From: Aspidiotus rigidus
Taxonomy: Eukaryota > Arthropoda > Insecta > Hemiptera > Diaspididae
Direction of reading: 5' to 3'
NCBI GenBank assembly: GCA_035079385.1
Contig: JAVHKY010000003.1
Location: 18,201,001-18,265,000, forward strand
DNA length: 64,000 bases
Part shown: piece after piece, positions 1 through 10,019 of the stretch
Position numbering within the stretch: the first letter of the stretch is position 1
How the letters are laid out: every line of letters begins with the position of its first letter
Position numbers and translations under genes: made by a program
The notes under the pieces: generated by a model
The model's database searches: none
Seen by the model: the letters and a program-made list of their open reading frames with translations, nothing else
Told to the model about the DNA's origin: nothing

Positions 1-199
1 CATACAAAATATTAGGCTTCTACTAAGCTTAGGGATATTCGATTTCGAATCGTGGCCCTTACAACCTATTTTTTCCTCCTCTCCCCCTTCCTCTCGATCT
101 CAATTAAATTACCTAAGCAGCTCACTTTATTCACACAAACAACAGGTCGACAAAATCATTACTTCAAAATTTCCCTCTCATTCTCTCTGATGCTAGGTA

Positions 200-720
200 G
201 ACGGGTCCAACCCAGAACCGGATAGCTGTATCGTCTCCATCTAGGGTAACATCGTGTATGAGAAACGTAGCTTCCATATTCATCGCCGAGCTTGCAGCTA
301 TATTCACCTCCTTCTCTCTTTCTTGCAAATTTCTTGTACTATCTGATTCTGTCTTATCCTCACTTGCTTCAAGACCTTTATTCTCATACACTCGTCAAGT
401 TCTTTCTCATCCTCCATCTCTTTTATATGGATACCGGGACGCATCGAACTCAAGGAATATGACGCAATGGACCTTGACACAAAGCAGGCATTGCTTTCAT
501 CTTCTATATTAATCCCTGGGGCCCTCTCTTGTGCAATCTCAAATTCTATTACTGCTCCTTCATCTACTCCTCCTGGCATGATTTTTGGTCCTCCTTAGTC
601 TATCTCAAACCGCCCTTCCCAACGAGAAAACGTCATCCTAACCCATCTAGGAATAGATCGTACCCGTCTCCCCCACTCTCTTCTACTTTTATGCCTTTTA
701 TTCCCTTCAAACCTACTTAG
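200..720 (+). pseudogene. LINE RNase H domain and C-terminal relic (I group)
   Basis: This is a broken 3' coding end of a non-LTR retrotransposon. Reading the plus strand in different frames recovers, in order, IFIAELAAIF (RNase H glutamate block, about 272-301), FLVLSDSVLSSLA (aspartate block, about 329-367), FIWIPGRIELKEYDA (about 419-465) and ENVILTHLGIDRTRLPHS (about 629-683). The same blocks occur in the same order in the better preserved LINEs at 43.5-44.4 and 46.9-48.8 kb (TTELQAIF, LVISDSLSSL, FIWVPGH, EEIVITRLRIGHTRLTH). The frame must change at least twice, so this copy is dead. The reverse transcriptase part is absent. The order of four conserved blocks makes a chance match unlikely; the exact ends are uncertain. 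Confidence 0.75.
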
Positions 721-3700
721 GTATACTATAATGCTGATGTTCCATTTAACACTTCTCTTGCCCAACTCTCGGAATCATCCGGCTTTACCATTCAATCTTT
801 CTCTGATACATCACCTCCAATCCATTTGTTTCTATAACATCCTTATTGTTCTATCTGCTCCCTCCGAGCCATGTACTCGCAAAGGTTGTTTAAAAAAATC
901 CTTATTCGTGAGTTAAAGTTGAATCTTGAGCGAAAAATTGCGTTGTTTCAAAATAATTGATGTAAAGTCCGTGTTTTCTTCCAAAATCGGTATCTTTCCG
1001 TCCTCAATCAACAGAAGATCTATACGAATACCTTTCAGTTGATTCGCAAAAGAAATATTTTTTCCTTTTATATATAGACACGTAGGTAACGGACGACGGT
1101 AGAATAGTATTTTTTTTTTTTCATATGTATCCCTCGTAATTTACGAAAAAAAAACTAAGAACTGGCTTCTAGAGGAAGATTAATTTAATATAAGGAAGAA
1201 TTCCCGAGAACACAGATAATAGGGTGAAAAGAGCGAAAGTGACCAGCCAGTAGAAAATCGACGAATAACTAGCGTGGCAATTTTTCTAAGTTCTCTCACC
1301 ATCGCCTCGGGACACGATCTTTTCCTTCACGCTTGATTCCCTTCCATCGCGTGTCTTTGAACTATTAGGATTGTCTAAGGCCGCGTTCGAAAGAATATTC
1401 AGAGAATGCCGAGTTTCTCGAAGGCACTTGTAAAATGTTAGATTGCGAATCTTTCTTCTAGTCCGTGAATTGTCCTAAAATTCGAGGGACCTTAAAGATA
1501 ACATTTATCGCGACTAAAACTGTTAGAAAAAAAGAGGGAACGCGGGAAAATAAACATTACAAAAAGCTCAGACCTGCGTAGTACGTATTTTGATATTATT
1601 TTTGTGACCCACGTGTAGTCTCTGTTCAGCATGAAGGCTGACATTTCATTAGTAATAAGTTAGCACACAAAAAAGAAATTTTCGCTGCGTTTCTTACGCG
1701 TGTAAGTTTGTTTGTCTCTGAACTTACTACAGTCGCGACTTAAGTAGCTTCATTTGAATAACGTGCAAAAAAATTGCGGCAAAATAACGATATAGTAATT
1801 AATAAAGTCCGTCTGGAAATTATCAAGATAGTCTACGCCAGGTTTTACAACATTAGTACCGTGGGAGAATATTTCTCAAATTTATTTCGAAGCCTCGGTG
1901 CCCATTAATTTCGAAGGGTACTTTTTTCCCTTTGAATTTTTCAATTTAACGAGGATATTACAAGAGGAAAATGTACTAAAAAGATTTTCATCGTCATGAT
2001 GACTGACTTAATTAAAAGTTTCTTGACCGAAGTTAGTCCTTCGGTAATTAATTTCATTGTAAAATGAGGATAATTTTGTGCTTATATTTTACTTTTGTAA
2101 TTTCACGCAGTCAGACTTCAGTTTTGCGCACAAGTCTAAACACTATACCAATGGCTTGTGGCATTTTTTGACGAAGAGCCAAGTATTATCAATATTATTG
2201 AAATTTTATGGTCTGTTAAAGGTTCATTTCTATCATAATATTAAAATAGTTTCTGTAAGCCACAATTTGTTGCCATATCGAGGTTATACTCGCTATTCAA
2301 ATTTTTGATGAGAATTCTCGAGTTTGATACATCGATTGCGATACTTCCCGAGGGTTAAACGAAAATCAGTATGGTAAAACTCTTCATTCATACTTATTAC
2401 CAAGTATTAGAAATTAAGAGGATCTTCGCCTTCGCCATTTTTCATACTTCCTTATTCTCAAATCTACCTTGCCCCTGGACTGGCTACACTCAATCCCCGA
2501 AAACCTACCGAGTGAGGAAATTTCTCGTGAACGAAGTCTGGAGAAACGATATTACTTTTCCTCAGACTAGTAAGATATTGTTAATCCGATCGAATAAATT
2601 CCTTGTTCTCAAAAAAAGAGCCAAATGAAATGAAAATAGGAAAAACTACAATACGATAGGTAGAGTAAATGTTTCGAAATGTTATCATTTTTCCAACACG
2701 TCTGCACACAACGTGCTGGGCTTAACATGTAGACTAAATACAAATATTCTACTAATAAAACAACACTTACGTTATTTTCAAAGAATTTGGAACTACGTGT
2801 CTCGCTGAACGATGGATTTTGCAGTTCGATGAATTGGTAAAACTTACGTGATCGCTGATGTAATGAAAACAAACACGAGCTACCGGTGAAAACAGTAAAT
2901 ATTGACGAATTAAAATAAAAACACCGAAGTAAACTCGTTACCGGGATAGAGCCGCGAAGCGGAAAAAATAAATAGAAATATAGGGGATTCGAAGGATCGA
3001 AGAAAAGAGAGAGAGACACACACCCACAAGAAAATTGCGAAACTTGTACCGGAGAATTTTTCTACATTGAATTAATAAAAAAAACTTTGAACCTTGTCTC
3101 TCATCAAAATAATATTTTCGAAGGTAAGGCGATGCATGATATCTGAGCGAGAAAATGTCGTACGAATCTTATCTTCGCAGCTTATGCTCTATACTTACAC
3201 AATATTCATTTTCCTAACGAAAAAAAACACCTCTGAGAAGAGTTTCAAAAAATTACCAAACGTACGGTTCAAGATTAAGGAAGTGACTTAGATTTGGCTA
3301 AAGCATTTGATTCTAACCTAAATCCAGTCACACACTTCTCTACAAACTTTTGTCTTTACATTCCCCTTCTCCTCATATCGATATGGAGCGCTTTAGTCGA
3401 CCATGAGTATGAGAGACCATTTCACTCGAAGCCTGATTTTATCCAGCAGATCTATAGCATTTAGGAGAGACTCCTGCTCCCTTATTTTTTCTGGGAAGGG
3501 GGAACATAAACAAGACTATAGCACTCGTGGTATCTATCAAAGTTCGTCCATGGCTTCAAGATGCATTTGCTTTGAATTTAGAATTGCTTCCGGGGGAAGC
3601 GTGTATTTGAGAAATATATATAAAATTCAATCTCACTTGTACCCGTTCAGAGCTCCTAAATTCCTCAAGTAAATGCAATTTATTATCTCGAAAGTTTAAT

Positions 3701-4085
3701 TTCAAAGTGTAAAGATATTGAATGGCGATCATTTAAGAAAAATTTGAGACTTCAATCATGGAAGCTTCTCCCATTGGTAAGGAGCTAGAGAGCAGGTAAA
3801 ATGGCATAAATCTTGTTTTGACATATATCATGTCTTTACCGAGTCCTGACCTCTAATATAAAATTCTGCGAGTGCCCCTCCCCCCTCGTTACCTTGTGGG
3901 TGATTCAGAAATCAGAGAGTGCCTCCGCAGAAATCTGCTACATGTTTCATCTAAGCCCCAAGCCCGTCAGTAGTATACTAGACTAAGAAGGAGTTAAACC
4001 AACACCCCAAAAGCTAGGAGCTTTTCTATGAGGCTTCTTATACGAGGTTAAACCTACAACTCCAGCCTTTTTCAGGCCTTGTATA
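721..4085. other. No gene recognised
   Basis: AT-rich sequence with only short ORFs lacking recognisable motifs. The longest, a 136-residue minus-strand frame at 2609-3019, is Phe/Leu/Ser-rich with nothing I can name. At 3860-3930 there is a copy of a dispersed repeat motif (GCGAGTGCCC, a C-rich tract, then GTGGGTGATTCAGAAAT) seen again near 12.2, 15.7, 15.9 and 38.9 kb. Confidence 0.5.
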
Positions 4086-4089
4086 ATGT

Positions 4090-5790
4090 AACCACATATT
4101 CTGCAAGCAATGCTGAAACACATATTCCATAAGCAATGTTGAACCACACATTCTGAAAGCAATACTGAACCACACATTCTGTAAGCAATGCTGAACCACA
4201 TATTCTGAAAGCAATGCTGAACCAAACATTCTGTAAGCAATTCTGAACCACATATTCCATAAGCAATATTGAATCACACAATCTGAAAACAATGCTCAAC
4301 CATGTATTCTGTAAGCAATGCTGATCCACATATTCTGTGAGCGATGCTGAACCACGTATTCAATAAGCAATGTTAAACCACACATTCTGAAAGCAATGCT
4401 GAACCACACATTCTGTAAGCAATGCTGAACCACATATTCTGAAAGCAATGTTGAACCACATATTCTATAAGTAATGCTGAACCACATATTCTGTGAACCA
4501 CATATTCCATTAGCAATGCTGAACCACATATTCTATAAGCAATACCAAACCACATATTCCAGAAGTAATGCTGAACCACAAATTCCATAAGCAATGTTGA
4601 ACCACACGTTCTAAAAGCAATGCCCAACCACACATTCTGTAAGCAATTCTGATCCACATATGCAGTGTGGTTCAACATTGCTTATGGAATATGTGGTTCA
4701 GCATTACTTCTGGAATATGTGGTTTGGTATTGCTTACAGAATATGTGGTTCAGCATTGCTTACAGCATATCATATGCTGTAAGCAATGCTGAACCACATA
4801 TTCTGTAAGCAATACCAAACCACATATTCCATAAGTAATGCTGAACCACATATTCCATAAGCAATGTTGAACCACACGTTCTGAAAGCAATGCTGAACCA
4901 CATATTCTGTAAGTAATGCTGATCCACATATTCTGTGAGCAATGCTGAACCACACATTCCATAAGTAATGCTGAACCACATATTCCATAAGCAATGTTGA
5001 ACCACACATTCTGAAAGCAATGCTGAACCACATATTCTATAAGTAATGCTGATCCACATATTCTGTGAGCAATGCTGAACCACACATTCTGTAAGCAATG
5101 TTGAACCACATATTCCATAAGTAATGCTGAACCAAATATTCCATAAGCAATGCTGAACCACATATTCTGTGAACCACACATTCCATTAGCAATGCTGAAC
5201 CACACATTATGTAAGCAGTGCTGATCCACATATTCTGTAAGCAATGCTGAACCACATATTCTGTAAGCAATACAAAACCACATGTTCCATATGTAATGTT
5301 GAACCACACATTCTGAAAGCAATGCTGAACCACATATTCCATAAGTAATGTTGAACCACATATTCTGAAAGCAATGCTGAACCACAAATTCTGTAAGCAA
5401 TGCTGAACCACATATTCCATTAGTAATGCTGAACTACATATTCTATAAGCAATACCAAACCACATGTTCCATAAGTAATGTTGAACCACACATTCTGAAA
5501 GAAATGCTGAACCACATATTCCATAAGCAATGTTGAACCACACATTCTGAAAGCAATACTGAACCACAAATTCTGTAAGCAATCCTGATCCAAACATTTT
5601 GTAACCAATGCTGAACCACATATTCTGTAAGCAATACTGAACCACATATTCTGTAAGCAATACTGAACCCCATATTTCATAAGTAATGTTGAACCATATA
5701 TTCCATAAGCAATGCTGGACCGTATATTTGGTGAACCACATAGTCCGCAAGCAATGCTGAACTACATAATATTCTGTAAGCAATGATGGT
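4090..5790. repeat. 26-bp satellite array, about 65 copies
   Basis: A tandem array of a 26-bp monomer. Its core on the plus strand is TGAACCACATATTC, followed by a variable part (TGTAAGCAATGC, CATAAGTAATGC or TGAAAGCAATGT). Neighbouring copies differ at a few fixed positions. Variant order repeats every five monomers in places: GATCCACATATTCTGTGAGC occurs at 4921 and 5051, 130 bp apart. A shortened monomer, where TTCTGTGAACCACA lacks the GCAATGC part, recurs near 4490 and 5165. Because 26 is not a multiple of three and minus-strand stops are rare, all three minus frames are open over long runs and spell the same peptide period (SIAYRICGSALL, EYVVQHCLQNMWF). I regard those frames as a by-product of the repeat, not genes. 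Confidence 0.95.
4665..4877. repeat. Long palindrome inside the satellite
   Basis: Within the 26-bp array, about four monomers are turned round. The left arm (4665-4770) reads on the plus strand as the reverse complement of the right arm (4772-4877). The axis is the single base at 4771 in TTACAGCATATCATATGCTGTAA. The arms are about 106 bp and nearly identical, differing at a few positions such as CCAGAAG against CCATAAG. The inverted segment also resembles the direct-orientation monomers just upstream (4520-4610), including the rare variant AATACCAAACC, so it looks like a local copy that was inverted. Confidence 0.9.
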
Positions 5791-5799
5791 TGTTTAACC

Positions 5800-8210
5800 A
5801 AAAGATCTTAGCTGCAGTGATTAGTGTGGTTCAAGTATTTCGCTACTCTCTGGAGTACACCTTTTGTATCAATATGATCAACCATAATAGTAACATACAA
5901 GAACGTATTAATCTGATCTTCACGCTAGAACATTTTTTTCTTACAGGGGTGCATTCGCAGATACAACAGGACATCTATCTTGTTTTCTAATAAACCAATT
6001 GTTAACTAAAGGGATATAAGGTTCATTTAAAAAACAAAACGGATGCCCGTTTTACTTGCTCTCAAGCTCCTTACCTTAGAGGAAAACCGTAGATCATGGA
6101 CGTCTTGTTTTCATATACTGTCTAGCGTGCTCTTCATCATCATTCACTATACAACACTTTATATTGATACCTACCAATTTCCATGTTAATGATGTGTAAT
6201 ACTCATACTAAAATTCTACTCTTTGAAAACACCCACTTTCCAGAAGTCATCAACCAGCGACGGGTCTCATACCCTTACCTTAGTGACGTCATAAACCCAA
6301 ATCACAATACATATATCTCTATTGGTATTACAGCTTCAACAATATTCCTTAGCATCATGTTAGGCAACGCATACACCCTCGTTAAGCCTAATATGTATAA
6401 CCAACACCTCTATGCCTCAACCCACCTCAATGAGTCTAGCCTCCTCTAACATTACCACAGTACCAACGTAGTTAGACGCTCTTTAAACAGTTATTTGAGC
6501 TACGCTTAATGGTAGCCTAGTTCAACTCCTATTTCTCTACTGGTGTGGGCCAGCCTAGTTTAGCCTCTCCTTCAACAATATGCAGTATTATTCTAAATGT
6601 TACATCGTATGGAAAACTTGGTGACGTCACACGTCATCAACACATGACGTAAGCCTAAGACTGCACACTTTTGTGAAATCATTGCGCTATATATTTCATG
6701 TCAAACATATTTGGCCAGTATCATCTTCAGAAAAGACATATTCACATCAGAAACCAAAGTTGGGATCAGCAATAATTCAACTTATAGATGATTCGAGAAA
6801 AGTTATAGGCTGCATAGATGGAACAGAAAAAAAAAAGGCATTTCACACGAAACTAAATTTTTTTGTTTTTGTACTTATAAATAAAAAATTCAACGGATTA
6901 CGAATTATTCTATCGCAGCCTAGGATTCAATCACAACGACGACCAAATTAATCTAAAAGCAGAACCAACTTGTAAGATAAATTCCTTTGTTTATAGGCTA
7001 CTCATTGAAATTTTCAGAAAAACAGTATTGGCTCAATTCAATGATTGAATCTCCAATTTGTCACTGTCACCTTCAATTCATAATTGGATCATCATCACAA
7101 AACAAGAGACGAGGCGAAGTTTCCCACCCTATCAGAATAAGGAACGAAGAGAGGACATAAAAAATGGTAAAAACAATTATTTCGATACTACGGGGTCCGA
7201 TAGAAATTTTTCACTAAATTTGTACAAGGTGTTTCCACCCAAACTACGAAGTCGAATTTCGTCCAGATTTTTGTATTGGTATATTTCGTAGGATGGAAAT
7301 AAGGTAATGTATACGGTCATAAAAGTGGTTATAAAACTGTAAAAGACCGTACGTCATAAAATTTCAAGGTGTGAACCGGGAAAAGAAGGATATTAGTATA
7401 CATTTCTTCGTTCTACCGTACAGTTTTCATACGAAAAAAAAAAAAAAAAAAAAACTCATAGGAAGTCTTACATTTTGAGACAACTTTATTCGACTAAAAG
7501 AATCCATTATCAACATTATCATCTCAGAAAAATCCAAATAGTACAAGCAATACGCGAAAATAATCAATAGAAATGAGTTCTCCGCATAAAAATTTACACA
7601 TCCATTTTTCATCGCGGTACTGACTCGTATTTTCAAAAACTCTAACCTGTAACTCACACTCGGGAAATTTTAATAAAACACTCGCTTCATGAGAAGATAT
7701 CCTAGTACTCGCACATCTCGAATTTCGCTGTTCGTTACTCCTCTTCGTTATCTGTCCCTATACCAATCAGAACAATGGAAACTGAATACTTTCTCCGATC
7801 CTTCCAGGCTCAAAATTGATACGATCTAACCGATGATTGGATGAAAAACCGGGGAAAATGATTCGAGTAAGAGCGGACGTATGAATTTGAGCATCATTAG
7901 TTTTTGCGGGAGTTCCAGACAGTTTTTAATGATATTGAGGTTGAAAAAGTATTGAACTTTAGGCTCGATTGACGACCCGATCTCAATAATATAGTGCATG
8001 TACGTGTTTGAAATACAGAATAATGAGGATTTAATAGCCATAATGTAAAGATAAAACCACCTGCAATAAATTTTCTAGAAAACTAGAAGAAAGAAAGATT
8101 CACAAGCGGATCCTCTTTTTCCAAGATGAAGCTTACTTTGAGTCAATATCACAACAATTAGGAAAAGATCTTCGGAATCTGTCCCACATGCATGTTGCAA
8201 ACTCCTTCCT
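5800..8210. other. No gene recognised
   Basis: AT-rich, gene-poor sequence. The ORF at 6673-6951 contains KVIGCIDGTEKKKAF, which faintly recalls the first-aspartate region of Harbinger-type transposases, but no second motif is visible. An A tract lies at 7434-7455. TGACGTCA-type palindromes occur near 6282 and 6611. Confidence 0.4.
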
Positions 8211-8215
8211 CTGGT

Positions 8216-8283
8216 ATTGAAAAATCCTCAAATGTACAATTCTACACACTGAAGTGGAATTGTACAATTGAGAATTTTTCAAT
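8216..8283. repeat. Short near-perfect hairpin
   Basis: Arms 8216-8242 and 8257-8283 (27 bp each, two or three mismatches) are inverted around a 14-base loop. The arm core is AAATGTACAATTC / GAATTGTACAATT. The size fits a MITE remnant or a miRNA precursor; nothing here decides between them. Confidence 0.7.
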
Positions 8284-8383
8284 ATCTAGCGCACTACTTA
8301 CACCTCACCACACTCGATATGAGTTTCAATGGTAAACAGAAGATCATGGACAGGTCTTGCTTTTATTTTGTCTCGCTTGCTTT

Positions 8384-9345
8384 TCAATCAGGTGAGCGAG
8401 GAATTGTGAGAGGTGAGGGGTGAGCGAGAGGGTGAGTTGATGTGTGAGCAAGAGTAGGAGCGAGTACGAGAATGCGCAGGAGGAGAGGCAGGAGGGAGAC
8501 TGCAAAATGTAAACAAGCAAGTGCCCCGCCAGCGAGAAGTGTGAAGAAGTTTACAACCGGTATCGCCATCTGTGGTGTCTTGAGTGAGTGAGGGAAGGAT
8601 GTCATACTTCTCTTGGACCTCAGCGAGCTGGTGTTGAAGAGCGTGGTGCGCCTCGCGGAGCTCAAATAGTTCATCGAAGGTGCTGAGGTATGTCAGCGGG
8701 CAGAATTCGGGGAGGTCAGCGTACAGACGAAGTAGCTCAGTCAGGTAGGGATAGGCAGTCTGCGGAAGGCGCAACAGGTGGCGGCCATTGCGCTCTCGGT
8801 ATAGGAGGCCGGGAGGGGGACTTCTGCCATGACCTGGGAAGCATCTGCACTGTAGTCGGCCATCGTGTGGAGAGACGGTAAACGCATGCTCGGCAGAGGA
8901 CTCCAAAAGGTGGCGAAGGCGAACGGAGGTGTTGTGGGCCTCGGGGGTGGAGCCGGTGCGGCGAGGTACGTAAAACCTGAGCCCCGGGTTCGAGTATGTT
9001 GTCCGCTTCAAGTGCTGGTGCGGTGGAGGTGGCTCAGGCAGGCTCAGTAGTCAAGGCACGAGAGGGTGGGGTGCGATCAGGAGCACCCGGAACGGTGGCT
9101 TGCCGCTGGTTAGTATGCGCGAGGGTTAGCGTTGATGAACGGCCTACAGTAATTGTGGAGAATAGACTCAGGCCAGAAGCCCTGGAATCTGTTGATCCGC
9201 GTCGCGGAGGGAGGCAGTCTTCTGGCAGTAGATGGTCCAGGCAGGAGGTGTTCGCGCCTAAGTCAGAGCCAGTGTAAGATAAGTCAGGAGCGTCGTCTGG
9301 AACAATAGGATGTAAAGGGTTAAACTAATAAGCGAGTTTCATTCA
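8384..9345 (-). repeat. GC-rich repeat copy A with unidentified ORF
   Basis: An abrupt GC-rich island in AT-rich surroundings. On the minus strand one frame is open from about 9046 down to 8388 (roughly 219 codons) with no ATG near its start, so it is probably the C-terminal part of a longer broken ORF. The visible product has a Pro/His-rich start, a stretch PYLTELLRLYADLPEF, a Leu/Glu/His-rich helix (ELREAHHALQHQLAEVQEKY) and a Ser/Pro-rich tail. I recognise no family. The end at 9170-9345 resembles 59795-59925: both have GATCCGCG-CGCGGA, GCAGTCT-CTGG, GAGGTGTT and TTAATAAGCGAG. The minus-strand peptide LLPPLTEIYARL near 59.4 kb resembles LPQTAYPYLTELLRLYADL here. I infer a transposon family, possibly a capsid-like or ORF1-like reading frame. 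Confidence 0.55.
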
Positions 9346-9359
9346 TTGAAAACATAATC

Positions 9360-9870
9360 ATACACTTTTGTGGTGTCGTCCACCCTTGACTTCCACAACC
9401 TCAACCTCAATGATATCATCACCGTGACGTTCTCAACCCCGATGTCTGTTTGCAAATATAAATTGGGTACAAGTAACAATAAACAAGAATTAATTAGAAC
9501 AAAAGAAAGTGGTTTGCGGGTTTGTTTGTTTGTTTACATTCAGAAGAGTGACGTCATTAAGCCATGACATCATTAGGGACGTCATCATCCTGAACATTAG
9601 TGACGTCATCAACCTAATTATAAACAAGAATTGATTAGCGGTTTGCGGGTTTGTTTGTTTACACTCACAAAAGTGACGTCATCAACCCGTGACATCATCA
9701 GTGACACCATCATCTCTAGTTCTAAGATATTTATACTTTCGTGATGTCATCGTTCTCAAGCTTAGCGACGCCATCAACTCATCAACTCGTTACGTCGTGA
9801 CCTTGGAGACAACACTTTTCTTGGCGTTATCAACCTGTCACATCATCACTAACGTTACATATTTTATGTA
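9360..9870. repeat. Degenerate TGACGTCA-rich repeat region
   Basis: Loose repeats of GTGACGTCATCAACC and variants, with intact or near-intact TGACGTCA palindromes near 9548, 9600 and 9673. A larger unit is duplicated: AAACAAGAATT, GGTTTGCGGGTTTGTTTGTTTAC and the following AGTGACGTCAT run occur at about 9482-9570 and again at 9624-9705. TGACGTCA is the cAMP-response-element core, but nothing here shows regulatory use. The region ends at an A tract (9871-9898). Confidence 0.65.
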
Positions 9871-9925
9871 GAAAAAAAAAAAAAAAAAAAAAAAAAAAGA
9901 AACCTTCATTGGATATCCACCTCAG

Positions 9926-10019
9926 AAAAGATGTATCCATGGCTTGAAATGTGAGGCTGCCAGTAAAGCTTTCTCCCTCTTCAGGCGAAAAATTTTGCTT
10001 ACTGCGGGATACATCTTTT
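9926..10019. repeat. Hairpin with 13-bp perfect arms
   Basis: AAAAGATGTATCC (9926-9938) pairs with GGATACATCTTTT (10007-10019). A second inner pair, CAGTAAAGC with GCTTACTG, lies between them, so the ~94-base segment could fold in two steps. It lies just after a 28-base A tract. Function unknown. Confidence 0.5.

Noticed and set aside
4090..5790. CRISPR-like array
   Set aside because: The 26-bp units are head to tail with no unique spacers, and the genome is eukaryotic.
4750..5801. Long minus-strand ORFs (up to 254 codons) taken as repeat proteins
   Set aside because: They are products of a 26-bp satellite with no stop in any minus frame; overlapping frames give the same peptide, which a real gene would not.
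6673..6951. Harbinger-like transposase remnant (IGCIDGT)
   Set aside because: Only one short resemblance, no second Asp/Glu block and no terminal repeats found.
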